Part shown: one piece after another, positions 1 to 9,772 of the stretch
Numbering within the stretch: position 1 is the first letter of the stretch
How the letters are laid out: each line of letters begins with the position of its first letter
Source: Hawksworthiomyces lignivorus
Taxonomy: Eukaryota > Ascomycota > Sordariomycetes > Ophiostomatales > Ophiostomataceae
Assembly: GCA_002917075.1 (NCBI GenBank)
Contig: NTMA01000009.1
Coordinates: 62,001-126,000, forward strand
DNA: 64,000 nucleotides
Direction of reading: 5' to 3'
Program-made: the position numbers and the translations under genes
The notes under the pieces: model-generated
What the model saw: the letters and a program-made list of their open reading frames with translations, nothing else
Database searches by the model: none
What the model was told of the DNA's origin: nothing

Positions 1-251
1 GAAGGACGTCGATAATAAGCTCGATTATGCACTATAGACATTCCCGTATAAATCATAAGCGCTCATTGTAAGGGAAAAAAAAATGAGAAAAGAAAAAAAG
101 AAAGACTAGTTTTACATTTACATTGTGCCGTGCTAAACCAAAATGCAATCCTTGACGCCAATCCTTGCTCCTCATGTTGAAGCTTCTTTATATCTGCCAC
201 AGCGTAGGTTAAGTATCCCGAAGTTCCCCCAGAATGGGTACAAATTCATTG

Positions 252-1363
252 TTATACCTTCGAAGTTAAGAGAGCGCGCAGTATTGGCATCGACGCAGCC
301 ACAATTGTGATCGCGGCCTCTGCCGTGGCGAAGATGAACAAGTTCACAGTGGTGACTGGGAAAGCCGTCAGTGGATGTGAGGACACCGCTTTGAGTACAC
401 CGGACAGTAGAACTCACTTAGATCAGAATTGCCAATAGCGTCGATTGTCGTGAGCTTTAAGAAGGAGGTGATACCAGCACTGTAATCGCCACGGCGGTTA
501 GGAACCATGGAAAAATAGAAGACTGACTGGCTACAGAACGGAACTTACAAGACGCCCATGCTCATCACAAACAGTGCGCCCATTTTCTCTGTCTGGGCGA
601 TCTTCGCGTGCCAGATAATCTTCCACGGGAGCAGCGCCAAGATGATGTCGGCACAGCCAGAATAAACTACGCCGGGGACAGTCAGCACACCTCTTTGCAA
701 ACGTCGGGCAATGCTTTTGGCCCACTTACTGGTCGTGAATGTGTTGTACGCCTGGCTCTGTCCGCTTCTGAGCCAGCAGGTTCCCTTGCCCCCCAGGTGC
801 CACGCGCGCCCCGGCGGCCAGCACTGGACCCACTGAAGGGTCCCGTTGACGGCGAAGACGGCGTTGACTGAGACGAGAATAAACCAGACAATTTGTCGCA
901 TCCGGCCGTCAGAGATGCTCAGAAGAGTGATGGCGAACGACGACTTCGTCCATGCTGCAGCCAGGATGGAGGCGAAGCCCGCGGCGTACGAGTAGAAGAG
1001 CAGATCGTCGAGGTTCTCGGGCTTGATGAACTTGCCATGGTGGCCGAGCCCGTAGTGGACACACACCGACATGAGCGAGCACGACACCACAAGGGCCACC
1101 TAGCGAGCGGCAACACGGTCAGAACAGGCCGAATCTGCAGCCACTTTGTTACGTCTGGAGGTGATCACAAAACTCACCCAGCCTGTGATCAGAATGTAGT
1201 CGTCCCATCGCAGCCGGCGCTGCCTCCACAGCTTGGCATACACACGCAGTCCGAGGAATACAGTTGCAAAGCCCGTCAACATCCAGATCGTAACATTGAG
1301 TCGGGGACCTTCGTCCACTTGCGCCAGAGGATCTGGTCCGGTCTTGGAAGTAGAGGAATTCAT
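252..1363 (-). CDS. Rhodopsin-like fungal 7TM integral membrane protein, 5 exons
   Basis: Probable plasma-membrane protein of the fungal rhodopsin-domain/PTH11-like family; ligand and role are unknown. Exons read on minus are 1363-1178, 1099-730, 666-549, 479-418 and 355-252. All introns are GT-AG (62-78 nt) and the exons total 840 nt, giving 279 aa. Family hallmarks visible are RLRWDDYILITGW after TM1, YAAGFASILAAAWTKSSFAITLL, the conserved CW of WVQCWP, YSGCADIILALLPW, the K-rich AQTEKMGALFVMS loop, and a last helix NLFIFATAEAAITIVAAS. The start at 1363 gives a short polar N terminus before TM1. The stop at 252 directly follows the last helix, so the usual long cytoplasmic tail is very short. 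A further intron beginning at that GTATAA could add a tail exon. The family assignment is firm; the 3' end is less so. Confidence 0.85.
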
Positions 1364-3130
1364 GAAAATGTTCCGCCAGTAAAGGCAACCCTTAACTCGA
1401 GCTTCGACTTAGATTTTGACTTCGGAAGAGACGACAGGCACATTTCCTTGTAGTTCCCTATGCCGTGAGAGAAAAAGAAGAGAGAAAGAACAAGTCGGAG
1501 CAAACGTTGCTCGGGTGGGCGAGGTCGTCTGGATATCAAGGGTCTGCTCGGTCAAACTTGCTGAATGCAGGCGGCGGAAGACAATCAATCGAGAGAGTTT
1601 CTGACCAGGCTACCGGGGGCTCGCCTTTTAATAAGTCCAGATAACATTGCCAAGAGGAAACAGCGGCATAGGCTGCGTGGACCACCAAGTATATTCTGAA
1701 CTCAACAGTACGGCTTTTTTCGGTGGGTGGCAGGGGTGCAGAATCTGAAGTCAGACAAGCATCAAGGGGTGTCGGTACCTGTCGATCAGCCTCATGCGTG
1801 CGCTGAAGACATGCAACCCACCCCGCACTAGAACAGTTGCTACCAGGTGCATTCCTGTGAACTGTGAAACATTCCAGATACAATCAATGGCACTGAAGAA
1901 GACGCACTTTAACCCAGAGGAGGAGCATCGGGGTGACCCGAGTCGTAAAACGGCCAGAGAAAGGATCAACCGATCTAGCCATCCAATGCTGCGCACGTTC
2001 GCCAAGTTGTAGAGAGATCGCCACGTCAAGCGTGATTGGCGTAACAACCGAATTTGTAGTGTCCCAGTGCGCCTGAATACAGGCCCCATTGTTGTCTGCT
2101 TTTCTCGAATCCGATCTCAAAACACCATGAACCAGGGAACCACGTCGCCATACTCCTGGGCAATACATTACGCAGTCGCACGCGAAGCTATGCCAAAGGT
2201 ATCTTCAGCAAGATTGACCACCTGTGTTCCTTCATCAATGACTGAGGCAGTACTTTAAGGAATTGAGTCAATGCCTCGGGTCTACCGGGCGTGGATTCAG
2301 AGGGAAGGCCATGGGTGATTTCATCGCGGCACGGGCTCTGAAAAAAAAGGTCGACGAGATGAAAAAGAACTAGATGATCGGCTCCGACGAAGAATGGGGA
2401 CTAAGTCATGGTTTTTTCGCATTTATGGGAGGCTTCAGAGTATTCAGGTATGGGGGCTGCTGTTTGGCGTCGTCTACACCGCCGCTCGCTTGTATCTCTT
2501 GGTCGAGACCTTTCGGACATTAGGGTTTCCGCCCCCGGATGCTTTTGTGGGGACTTGGGTATCAAACATACCAAGTGTAGGGTGAAGGTTAAAGCGGGGC
2601 GGCGGTATTTTGAATCTTGTCTGCCAATATGGCAGCGAACGCGCACGCACCCATCCAGGGATCATGAAGGACCTCATCGAATCAAGTCAAGAAAAGGTTG
2701 TGACTCTCTCTTTCTCTCTTTCTCTTTTTTTTTATTTAAGTTATTTATGAGTTGAAACCAGCGAAATACTTTATCGTGCAAGAAGCATCGAAAGAAACGG
2801 TCGAAGGAATATGAATCGCCATAGAAAGACTTGACAGTAAGATCGGGAGGCGTCGATAGCACAGCAGAAGCCTATGAAGTGACTGTAAATCCATCGAATG
2901 ATTGGTCAGATGTTAAGCCTCAAAAGCTGCGAGGCAGACTTGTACTGCGCAGGTAAAAACCTACCCATGTAACCTCTTTAACGACCGCATATCAATACAG
3001 TTTTTCTTTCTCAACGTCTCTCTCTTATACTCTTGACTTCTTTCCCTTCCTTTTAATTTCTTCTTCTTATCGCCTTTTTATAGTAGTGCTTAGATTCTTT
3101 CCTAGACCCCTCTCTCTATTACCCCTATTT
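1364..3130. other. Intergenic; possible decayed coding remnant on minus
   Basis: No intact gene is recognised. Minus-strand frames between about 1750 and 2260 contain several overlapping open stretches that shift frame into one another, including LYNLANVRSIGWLDRL. This looks more like a decayed gene than a spliced one. A faint resemblance to fungal wax-synthase-like acyltransferases was considered but cannot be supported. From 3000 to 3130 the plus strand is strongly pyrimidine-rich. Confidence 0.3.
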
Positions 3131-3149
3131 CCCCCTCCTCCGTTTTTTT

Positions 3150-3660
3150 TATAGCGAGAGCGAGGCGGGCAGACTCCTCGACTCAACCTAACCAACAAAA
3201 CCACCACAACAACACAACTAAAGGGGCACATGGCTGTAGTCAACGCAGTGGCCTACAGCGCTCCCACCAGGGCGTTGTCAACAGTTGCGTTGACCTCCTT
3301 CTTGTTGTCAAGTGCGGTGGCCTTGTGGCCGGGTCGGCGCAAGGCTTACGCCTTGCGCCTAAGTAAGATCTCGACAAATTCTTAACCAAATTGAATGAAA
3401 GTAGGCTTGTTCGATTGCTTCGCGTCTGGTCAGGCACACATCCTGAGTCCTTCTTGTCAAAGTGTGCCTGTTTTCCTCTATCTATAAGAAAAGCGCAAAA
3501 GTCTTGTCACCGGCATTTACCAATCTGATGGGCGGTTACGACTGGCAAAAATCTAGCAAACGAAGAAACTCCTCCCTAATCTAGGGGTTGTCAGCAACTC
3601 CTGAGCCACTGTGGGGTCTAGCCTAGCCACAACTCACTGCCTTATAGTCTGACCTATTAA
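3150..3660 (+). repeat. LTR-like repeat copy A (diverged)
   Basis: Non-coding sequence that shares ordered blocks with 6690-7110 in the same orientation. The blocks are GGGTCGGCGC followed by an AACCAA/AATTGA stretch, then GGCGGTWAC, GGAACTCCTCCC-like sequence, GTCA..CACTGTGG and CCACAACTCA. Its left part, CTCCTCGACT..CCTAACCAACAAAA, recurs at 5721-5757. It contains a perfect 10-bp-arm hairpin at 3336-3359. The structure suggests a decayed solo LTR or similar element; this is inferred from self-similarity only. Confidence 0.5.
3336..3359. repeat. Perfect hairpin within repeat copy A
   Basis: Arms GGCGCAAGGC and GCCTTGCGCC enclose the loop TTAC. The corresponding place in copy B (about 6863-6880) lacks the full hairpin, so it was gained in A or lost in B. 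Confidence 0.7.
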
Positions 3661-4756
3661 TGCGGCCCTCTAGGCCTTAGATTGTAATAGTCAAGCTAGG
3701 AGAGTAGGTCTAATAAGTTATAAGCAGGAGACAAAAGCAGCGGGCTTTATATATGGACACAAATACTAAGAGTAATCCTAGGAGGTGTGGCTAAGGAGTG
3801 TGGCGTTGGGAGAACAGCGCAGATTGGTTTATAAAAAACCAAACTCGTGCCACGCTCCACGTATTTTGGATTTCACTTTCGCTGTACCAAGGTTTGCAGC
3901 GAAAGCGACCTTACGATACTCCGTATAAAGTGACCATCTTCTCTAGTGGGCTGGACCCACTGCAATTTACTAAAGCGGACCGTGTCCTTTTTTTTTTTTT
4001 TTGCTTTTCGTTTTACCTTCTAAGAGGAAGTTCTCTTCCGACAAGGAGTGCCAGATCTATGAGAAACACAAGAAATGTGAGTAAGTGAAAGAAATAAGAG
4101 AGAACGACTAACTACAACACAGATATCGCAACCTGGGCTAAGGGGGGCACATCCGTACACGACTCCCATAACGACCTTTCCCGACAATAAACGTACCCTC
4201 CGATTCGTACGAGTCCGATAAGAGCGAATACCACATCGACAAACCTTTCCTCACCTCTCGCGCGACATGATATTCAAAGAAGAGAGCCGAGTCTATACAC
4301 CAGGGGCGTGTCACGTGATCGGACGACAGAATTCTTTGGTTCTTGTCTGGTGCGTTGGGTGTTGTGTGTTGTCTGTGTGTTGGGGGGGGGGGGGGGGGGG
4401 CTTTGTAGGGAGGCAGGCTTCTTTCAGAGTGCGCGACGCCTGCTCTATTCGGGCATAACACGCTGTGGTGCCCCTGCTCTAGCGCTAGCTCGGATTGGTT
4501 GATAGCTGTTCTCGCAACGAGACTATTGAAATTTAATTAAGTGGCGTCAGCTACTGATTTGGGTTAGAAAACAGACTGACTTTTAAACTAGATTTGGTAT
4601 TTAATACCGTCAATATGGCGGTAGAAGCGACAGGGTTTGATAGCATTTTTTTGTTTAATACCAACCCGCCTGCTTAATGACTACTGCGTGTTTTCTGTTT
4701 CTTCTTCCGCTTTATGTGTCCTTCGTTAGATTCTTAACTTCGTTAATTATTTGACC
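3661..4756. other. Upstream region of the secreted protein gene
   Basis: No gene recognised. It holds a poly-T run (about 3988-4002), one TACTCCGTA word (3917-3925) and a 19-nt G homopolymer. The last 250 bases are AT-rich with TTAATTAA-type words and are the likely promoter and leader of the plus-strand gene starting at 4757. Confidence 0.5.
4382..4400 (+). repeat. G homopolymer, 19 nt
   Basis: Uninterrupted run of 19 G. Runs of this length are unstable and error-prone in sequencing, so its exact length is uncertain. Confidence 0.9.
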
Positions 4757-5380
4757 ATGGTCCAACTCAAGTCTTTTGCTCTCGCCTTTGCGGCCTTCTT
4801 CCTCGGTGCCCAAGCCGGCCCTTGTAACGTTTGTAGCCCGGCAAACATTATTCAAGACGGCGGTTTCGAAGGCTCTTCTGCTCCGTGGACATTCGACAGC
4901 GGTGTCTCGGTCGAGACCGACGCTCCTGGTTCCGATTATGCCGTAAGCGGCACAAACTACGTGTAAGCAAACATCCCCGGAATTCGATCCTTAACCGCAT
5001 CTGCTCTAACATTATTCTTACAAAGGAATTTCGACATCGCCAATAGAGAAGACTTCCAGAGATATGGCATCTCTCAGCAGCTGACGGGACTCAGGCCCAA
5101 CCAGCAATATACGCTGCAGTTTACCTGGGAACTTACCGATAACAGTGGCATTTACGACGGTGGCATTGATATTCAAACTAGCCTTGACGGCGTCGAAGTT
5201 GATTCTCTGTCCTTTGGTCGACTGCCCGTCGATCAGCCCACGGTACACACCGTGACTATTACGCCCACTTCGTCAGATCCAGTCTTACGAATTAGCTGTG
5301 GCGGTAGCGGAGACTACTACTATGGTGCGTCTGTAGTAATGGATGATATTAGTATGGGAATGCTTTGCGTCTCTGGTTAG
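4757..5380 (+). CDS. Small secreted protein with CBM4/9 (CenC)-like fold
   Basis: Predicted secreted protein of 186 aa from two exons, 4757-4962 and 5026-5380. The 63-nt intron starts GTAAGC and ends AAAG, and splicing gives NYVNFDIAN. Residues 1-21 (MVQLKSFALAFAAFFLGAQA) form a clear signal peptide. The mature part opens with a Cys pair (GPCNVC), then NIIQDGGFEGSSAPWTF, the typical first strand of galactose-binding-like/CenC carbohydrate-binding modules. It ends with GGSGDYYYGASVVMDDISM, the conserved last strand of that fold (VxxDDIS). No catalytic domain is attached. A role in binding glycans outside the cell is inferred; substrate unknown. The gene lies between two diverged repeat copies and beside a transposon relic, a setting common for fast-evolving secreted proteins. 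Confidence 0.8.
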
Positions 5381-5700
5381 TGAGATTGAGCAGAGGTACT
5401 ACCCTCATGCTCTCGTGCCGAGATACTTAATTTTTTTTGTTATTTCCTTTTTCCCTGCTCCTTTTAAAACAGACTCGGAGGTCGATCAAAAAAGCTTCGT
5501 TCCACATTGTCAAGACCTCGCACCCCGTGACTTGCTCAGTGACATTGAGTGTGGCTACGGTGCTCATGTGGTGTCGACACTGTATTAGCCCTTAAAACCC
5601 TTGGTCGGAAATCTCCTCGGGAGAGACGGCTAAGATTCAGCTTTGTAATCTACAACTTTTGTATATTGCTAATAATATATTTCTTTCTATTATTTTCACT
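5381..5700. other. Short intergenic, nothing recognised
   Basis: This is the 3' flank of the secreted protein gene. It is AT-rich with no credible reading frame. Confidence 0.6.
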
Positions 5701-5765
5701 GCGAGAGGAAGCGAGCTGGCTCCTCGACTTCGCCTAACCAACAAAATCACCACGCTTTGCAACCA
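5700..5765 (+). repeat. Partial copy of the left end of the LTR-like repeat
   Basis: The block CTCCTCGACTTCGCCTAACC followed by AACAAAATCACCAC closely matches 3171-3208, with a few substitutions, in the same orientation. Confidence 0.6.
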
Positions 5766-5879
5766 CAGGGGCAATAACGCCAAAGCCTTCTTTAAGCATC
5801 ACCAAGTCTGCAGACAGGTTAGTGATACCCGACGACCTTCTTTTGTCGCCAGTTGTAGCAAGCTTATTATTGCCTCGAG

Positions 5880-6593
5880 GCTCCTCTGTGCTCCTGGCCA
5901 GCAGGAACTTAACAATTACGGGTAATATTACAGTTGAAGCCACTTTCTTTAAGGTCGTTTATAAAAGCCTCTGTCGCAGTAAAGCCACGGTACTGTAAGA
6001 CCCTTGCCTCCGCACCTGCGTTATAGATATCTCGCATTGGCAGCTGTAAGTCATACCTCTGCCATAAGAGAAGCTGCATATTAGGCGGCGGGATAGCAGC
6101 ACGTTGGCACTGGGAGATATCGTTTCATTGATTCTCTGTAAGTCTTCGGTGAGCATGGTGGATAGAGTAGTGCTCGCTGGGTGGGTGATTATGCATAAGA
6201 AAAGCGGGATCCTCTCGATAACGTAGTATCCACGTCCCCTCGCTTGTTTCTTTGCTAGAAATGAAAAGCGGCAGTCACACTTGCAGGATCTAGTAATACG
6301 GCGCCGATGATTCGTTCGAGACCGAGGTTTGCCGTACCGGTCGCAGACATACGTAACAATCTGAAGACCGTTGTGGGTTGTAGGCCTACCAGTTGCGCAA
6401 GCGTGACCTCTCTCTTTTGCCCAGTCTTGAACTGTTTCAAATAGACTATTGCGTGTGTAGTATTCGGCTTGAGGAGATTCTTCGAGGGGTAGAGGAGGGT
6501 CCTCCGGCGACAGGGAGGCCATTTTCGTGGCGTTTCGTTGATTGCTGATTTGTTTACTTTCTGTATGTGAAGGGCTTCGTAGAGAAGTCGCAC
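5880..6593 (-). pseudogene. Decayed MULE (Mutator-like) transposase N-terminal fragment
   Basis: Minus-strand reading shows the N-terminal zinc-binding/FAR1-like region of fungal Mutator-like transposases. It contains SLFETVQDWAKERGHACATG, then YVCDRYGKPRS, CKCDCRFSF, and a decayed HNHPAST-type end seen as ITHPAST. A different frame continues with the next conserved segment, ending DIYNAGAEARVLQYRGFTA and TEAFINDLKESGF (about 5925-6035). At least two frameshifts are therefore needed. The catalytic domain is missing: sequence left of 5880 does not resemble it. It is a dead relic; the family is recognised with fair confidence. Confidence 0.7.
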
Positions 6594-6689
6594 GAGATCA
6601 CTAAGGAGTTGATAGATCCTATAGCACAGTAGAATACAGATAGAGAAGAAGAGAGAGAATAGAAAGAAGTCCCCAGAACTGCTGTGATA

Positions 6690-7110
6690 TCATGCGAAGG
6701 GGTGACTACTGTTCCCCCCTGACGCAGGAATCAACCGTTGGCCTTCCCGCCGCTTAGTCTCCATCAGTCTGGCTTGTGGCTCGTCCCAAGCCACTCCTAG
6801 GCCCTTGGCCCGTCAAGGGAGCCTCCCAAAGCCGTGGGATGCAGCAGCTTCGTGGGCTGGGTCGGCGCGCGCCTATTCGGATCTCGGAGACTTTGTAACC
6901 AATTCAATTGAGGATAATCTTCTAAAGTCTGTTTTCTCCTGATCAGGGCCCGTCTCCTCCCTAGGTGCTTGTCTAAGTCTGCTTTTCTCCTTTCCTTGCC
7001 CCCTTTTATCAGACTATTCTATAGGCGGTAACCATAGGCAAAATAAACACAGGAACTCCTCCCCTGTTGTCACTGTGGCCTCCCCTTCTGCCACAACTCA
7101 ATATTGTATT
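6690..7110 (+). repeat. LTR-like repeat copy B (diverged)
   Basis: Shares ordered blocks with 3150-3660. These are GGGTCGGCGC with AACCAATTCAATTGA (6861-6913), then GGCGGTAACC, GGAACTCCTCCCC, TTGTCACTGTGG and CCACAACTCA (7024-7102). The intervals differ by many substitutions and indels, which implies an old duplication. No flanking target-site duplication was found by eye. Confidence 0.5.
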
Positions 7111-7939
7111 TTATTTTAATAGAAAAGTAGACGAGCAGTTAAAATAAGATGATAAACCCCGATTAAAAAGCATAAAAATATAATATTGCTATGTAATGGA
7201 GAAAAAAAAAAAATAAGGATGGACTTCAAGTTTATCTAAAACCTATACTGCAGGGCCTCATATGTTACACTGCTACAATAAGCTGTGTATAAGTTGATCA
7301 GGCTTATAGGGTTTATGTTCGTGTAAGAACTGAGCGTGTGTATCACTGTATGCAAATGAAGGCACTGAATGAATAGTAGGTCTCTGGTACTGATTGAATT
7401 CAGACAAGCGGTAACGACTGGATCGTTACCGTAAACTATCTAAGCTATCTAGGTAGGAGCGTGTTATTATATAGTTGCTCAACATCAGTTGTGCATCAGT
7501 CCTGAACATCAGTTCTCGACTGATGTTCCGCAACCTCATTCCAACATCAGTCCTCAACATCAGTTCTCGACTGATGTTAGGTTACGTAATCCTCCTAGCG
7601 TAATATTCTTAGAGATATTCTCCAGTCTACTGCAAAGCCGTACGTAATACTCTACTTATTCTGGTAATTTATTCTGGCTACGATTCTTTCTCAGTTAAAA
7701 ATTCTGTCTATTTGGCAAGGGGATATATTTGGTTTTATTTAGAGTTATCAACGATGATATATTAAAACTGAAGAAGGAAAGTCAACTTCGAAAGACCCGT
7801 TGTCTGCGGAGGGGAGGGATGGCCTAATAAGGTTGGTAGCTAAAGAGTAACAAGAGTGTGGAGGTTTCCGATGGCCAGATGTAGCTTCTGATAATTGGTG
7901 CGGCTGTAGGGAGCGTTGTGGCGATAATTGGCAGTGTCT
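7111..7939. other. Intergenic, AT-rich, with hairpin repeats
   Basis: No gene seen. It holds the twin hairpin array at 7480-7578 and then the 3' flank of the minus-strand sugar transporter gene. Confidence 0.6.
7480..7578. repeat. Short repeat array with two identical 23-bp hairpins
   Basis: The word AACATCAGT occurs at 7481, 7505, 7543 and 7556. At 7505-7527 and 7556-7578 it forms a perfect hairpin with ACTGATGTT across the loop TCTCG. The two hairpins are identical and 51 bp apart, while the sequence between them is not fully conserved. Confidence 0.85.
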
Positions 7940-9772
7940 TTACGCGGCGGTCTTCTCGCCGTTGCTGTCGCGCTCCACCACGTCCTCCTCGTGCTCGGCG
8001 CCGTCGATCTCCTTGCGCACCTGCGTCAGGTCGATGTGGGCTACGGCGTCCTCGCCGTCGAAGATGCGGGCGATCTCCTCCAGCGTGGGGCCCTTGGTCT
8101 CGACGTACACAAAGTACACAAAGGTGAACTCGACCAGGTCCCAGAGCGTGTAGAAGAGCATGAAGTTCCAGTGGTGCGGCAGGTTGCTCCAGGCCAGCAG
8201 GTTGGTCTGGGCGCTCAGCGCCAGGATGGCCTGCACGGTCATGTTCATGATCATCATGCCCTTGGCGCGCAGGTGGAAAGGCAGGACCTCGAGGGCGTAG
8301 GCCACCAGCAGGCCCGAGAAACCAATGTCGTAGAAGATGCCGAAGAGCCAGATGAACACCAGCTGCGCGTAGCCGGCGCCCGCGTTCGTGCTGCCCGAAT
8401 TGTCGTAGACGGCGCCGCAGATGGTCCAGAACACGAAGCAGATGACCATGCCGCCCGTACCCGTAAGGAACAGCGGGCGCCGACCGAACTTGTCAACCGT
8501 GGTGGCCACCCAGATGGTGACGATCAAGTTGAGCGCCGTCTGGCCCACGGACAGGGCCAGCTTCTGGTTCTGCACAGTGATGCCAGCGCCGGCGTAGACA
8601 GCGTTGATGTAGTTGGAGAAGAGAGCGTTGCCCGAGTACTGGGAGATGACGCCCAGGGAGATCAGGATAGCCAACCGCCACCGGTTACCCTTGGTGCGGA
8701 AGAAGTCCATGTAGCTCGTCGACTTGCCGATGACCTTCTCCAGGCCGATGGTGTCGCGAATCTCGCGGTATTCGAATTGCACCGTGGCGTTGTTGATGTC
8801 GCCACCAGCGTGGTGCTTGGCGAGGATCGCAAGCGCCTCGTCGGCGCGGTCTTTCGAGACCAGCCAGCGGGGGGACTCGGGAATCCAGTAGATGAAGGAG
8901 ATCTGGATGACCGACGGCACAATCTGGATCAGAGCAATCGACCGCCACGACCAGTTGCCCACGATCTGCGCGGTGCCCCAGCCAATGGCATTCTCAAGCA
9001 GAGCACCGGCGTTCCAGAGCGTGTTGTAGATAGTCGTGACGGGGCCACGGTGCTGTGGGTGGCACAGCTCGGTCAGCAGCATCGGAGAGCACATCTGGGC
9101 GAGACTGTTGCCGAAACCAAGGAAGAAACGACCAGCAAGGAGCACTGTGAGGTGAGAAGATTAGATCGCCTTCTTTGTCTTGCAGCTCAGCCACCGGACT
9201 CTGGAGCTTACTATTGAAACTATTGCTGAAGGCACAAACGAAACCGCCGAGGATCATGAAAAGACAGCCGGAGGCAATGGCAATCTTACGACCCCACCAG
9301 TCAGCAACATAGGGACTGGTGAACGCAGTTATTAGCTATGTAGCAGGAGGCATTGGGGAGTCTAATCCATTGGCACATACGTGATCAAGTAGCTGATGAT
9401 ACTGCCAATGCTAAACATGTTCGTCAAGAGACCCAGCCAGTTATCATCAGTGACATGATCTTTGAAGTAGCTCGTCCAAGCATCGATCTGCTGGGACGTA
9501 TTGATAAGAGATCTGCAAGCCAGGCTCATCAGCGGATGGTCTCATGTTTATTTTTCTTTCCTTTTTGCACGCTTGTTCAAGCTCTAAGACACTCACCCAT
9601 CATAGCCGGTTGTAGCAGATGCCACCATCAACACAACAGCCATCGCATAAAGCTTTCGCAGATGGGGTTCCTTTTTCCACTCAACATGATCGAAGCGTGG
9701 TGCTTCGCGCTGAGCTACTTCGACCTCAGCCTCAGCCCTCTTGGCGCCGCGGTTGAAATTGAAGCCAACCAT
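7940..9772 (-). CDS. MFS sugar transporter (hexose/lactose-permease-like), 4 exons
   Basis: Plasma-membrane proton/sugar symporter of the major facilitator sugar-porter family, 538 aa. Exons on minus are 9772-9597, 9512-9381, 9315-9212 and 9144-7940. Introns are GT-AG (65-83 nt) and exons total 1617 nt. Visible motifs are TTGYDGSLINTSQQ in TM1, VADWWGRKIAI (loop 2-3 motif), AGRFFLGFGNSLAQM, the PESPRWL motif (IPESPRWLVSKDRADEAL), KFGRRPLFLTG (loop 8-9) and the ending YVETKGPTLEEIARIFDG (the PETKG motif as VETKG). The C-terminal tail is acidic and charged. The composition matches permeases for lactose, cellobiose or hexose; substrate cannot be told from sequence. The start at 9772 gives a usual 40-residue cytosolic lead before TM1. 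It stands alone, with no linked glycosidase in the window. Confidence 0.93.

Noticed and set aside
1536..2258. Minus-strand frames resembling a wax-synthase-like acyltransferase
   Set aside because: Only a short RSIGW-type similarity, with frame changes and no splice sites that join the pieces; kept as a possible remnant only.
7505..7578. CRISPR-like array
   Set aside because: Only two hairpin units with a 28-base spacer in a eukaryotic context and no cas genes.
7928..9217. 429-codon plus-strand frame
   Set aside because: Antisense shadow of the sugar transporter.
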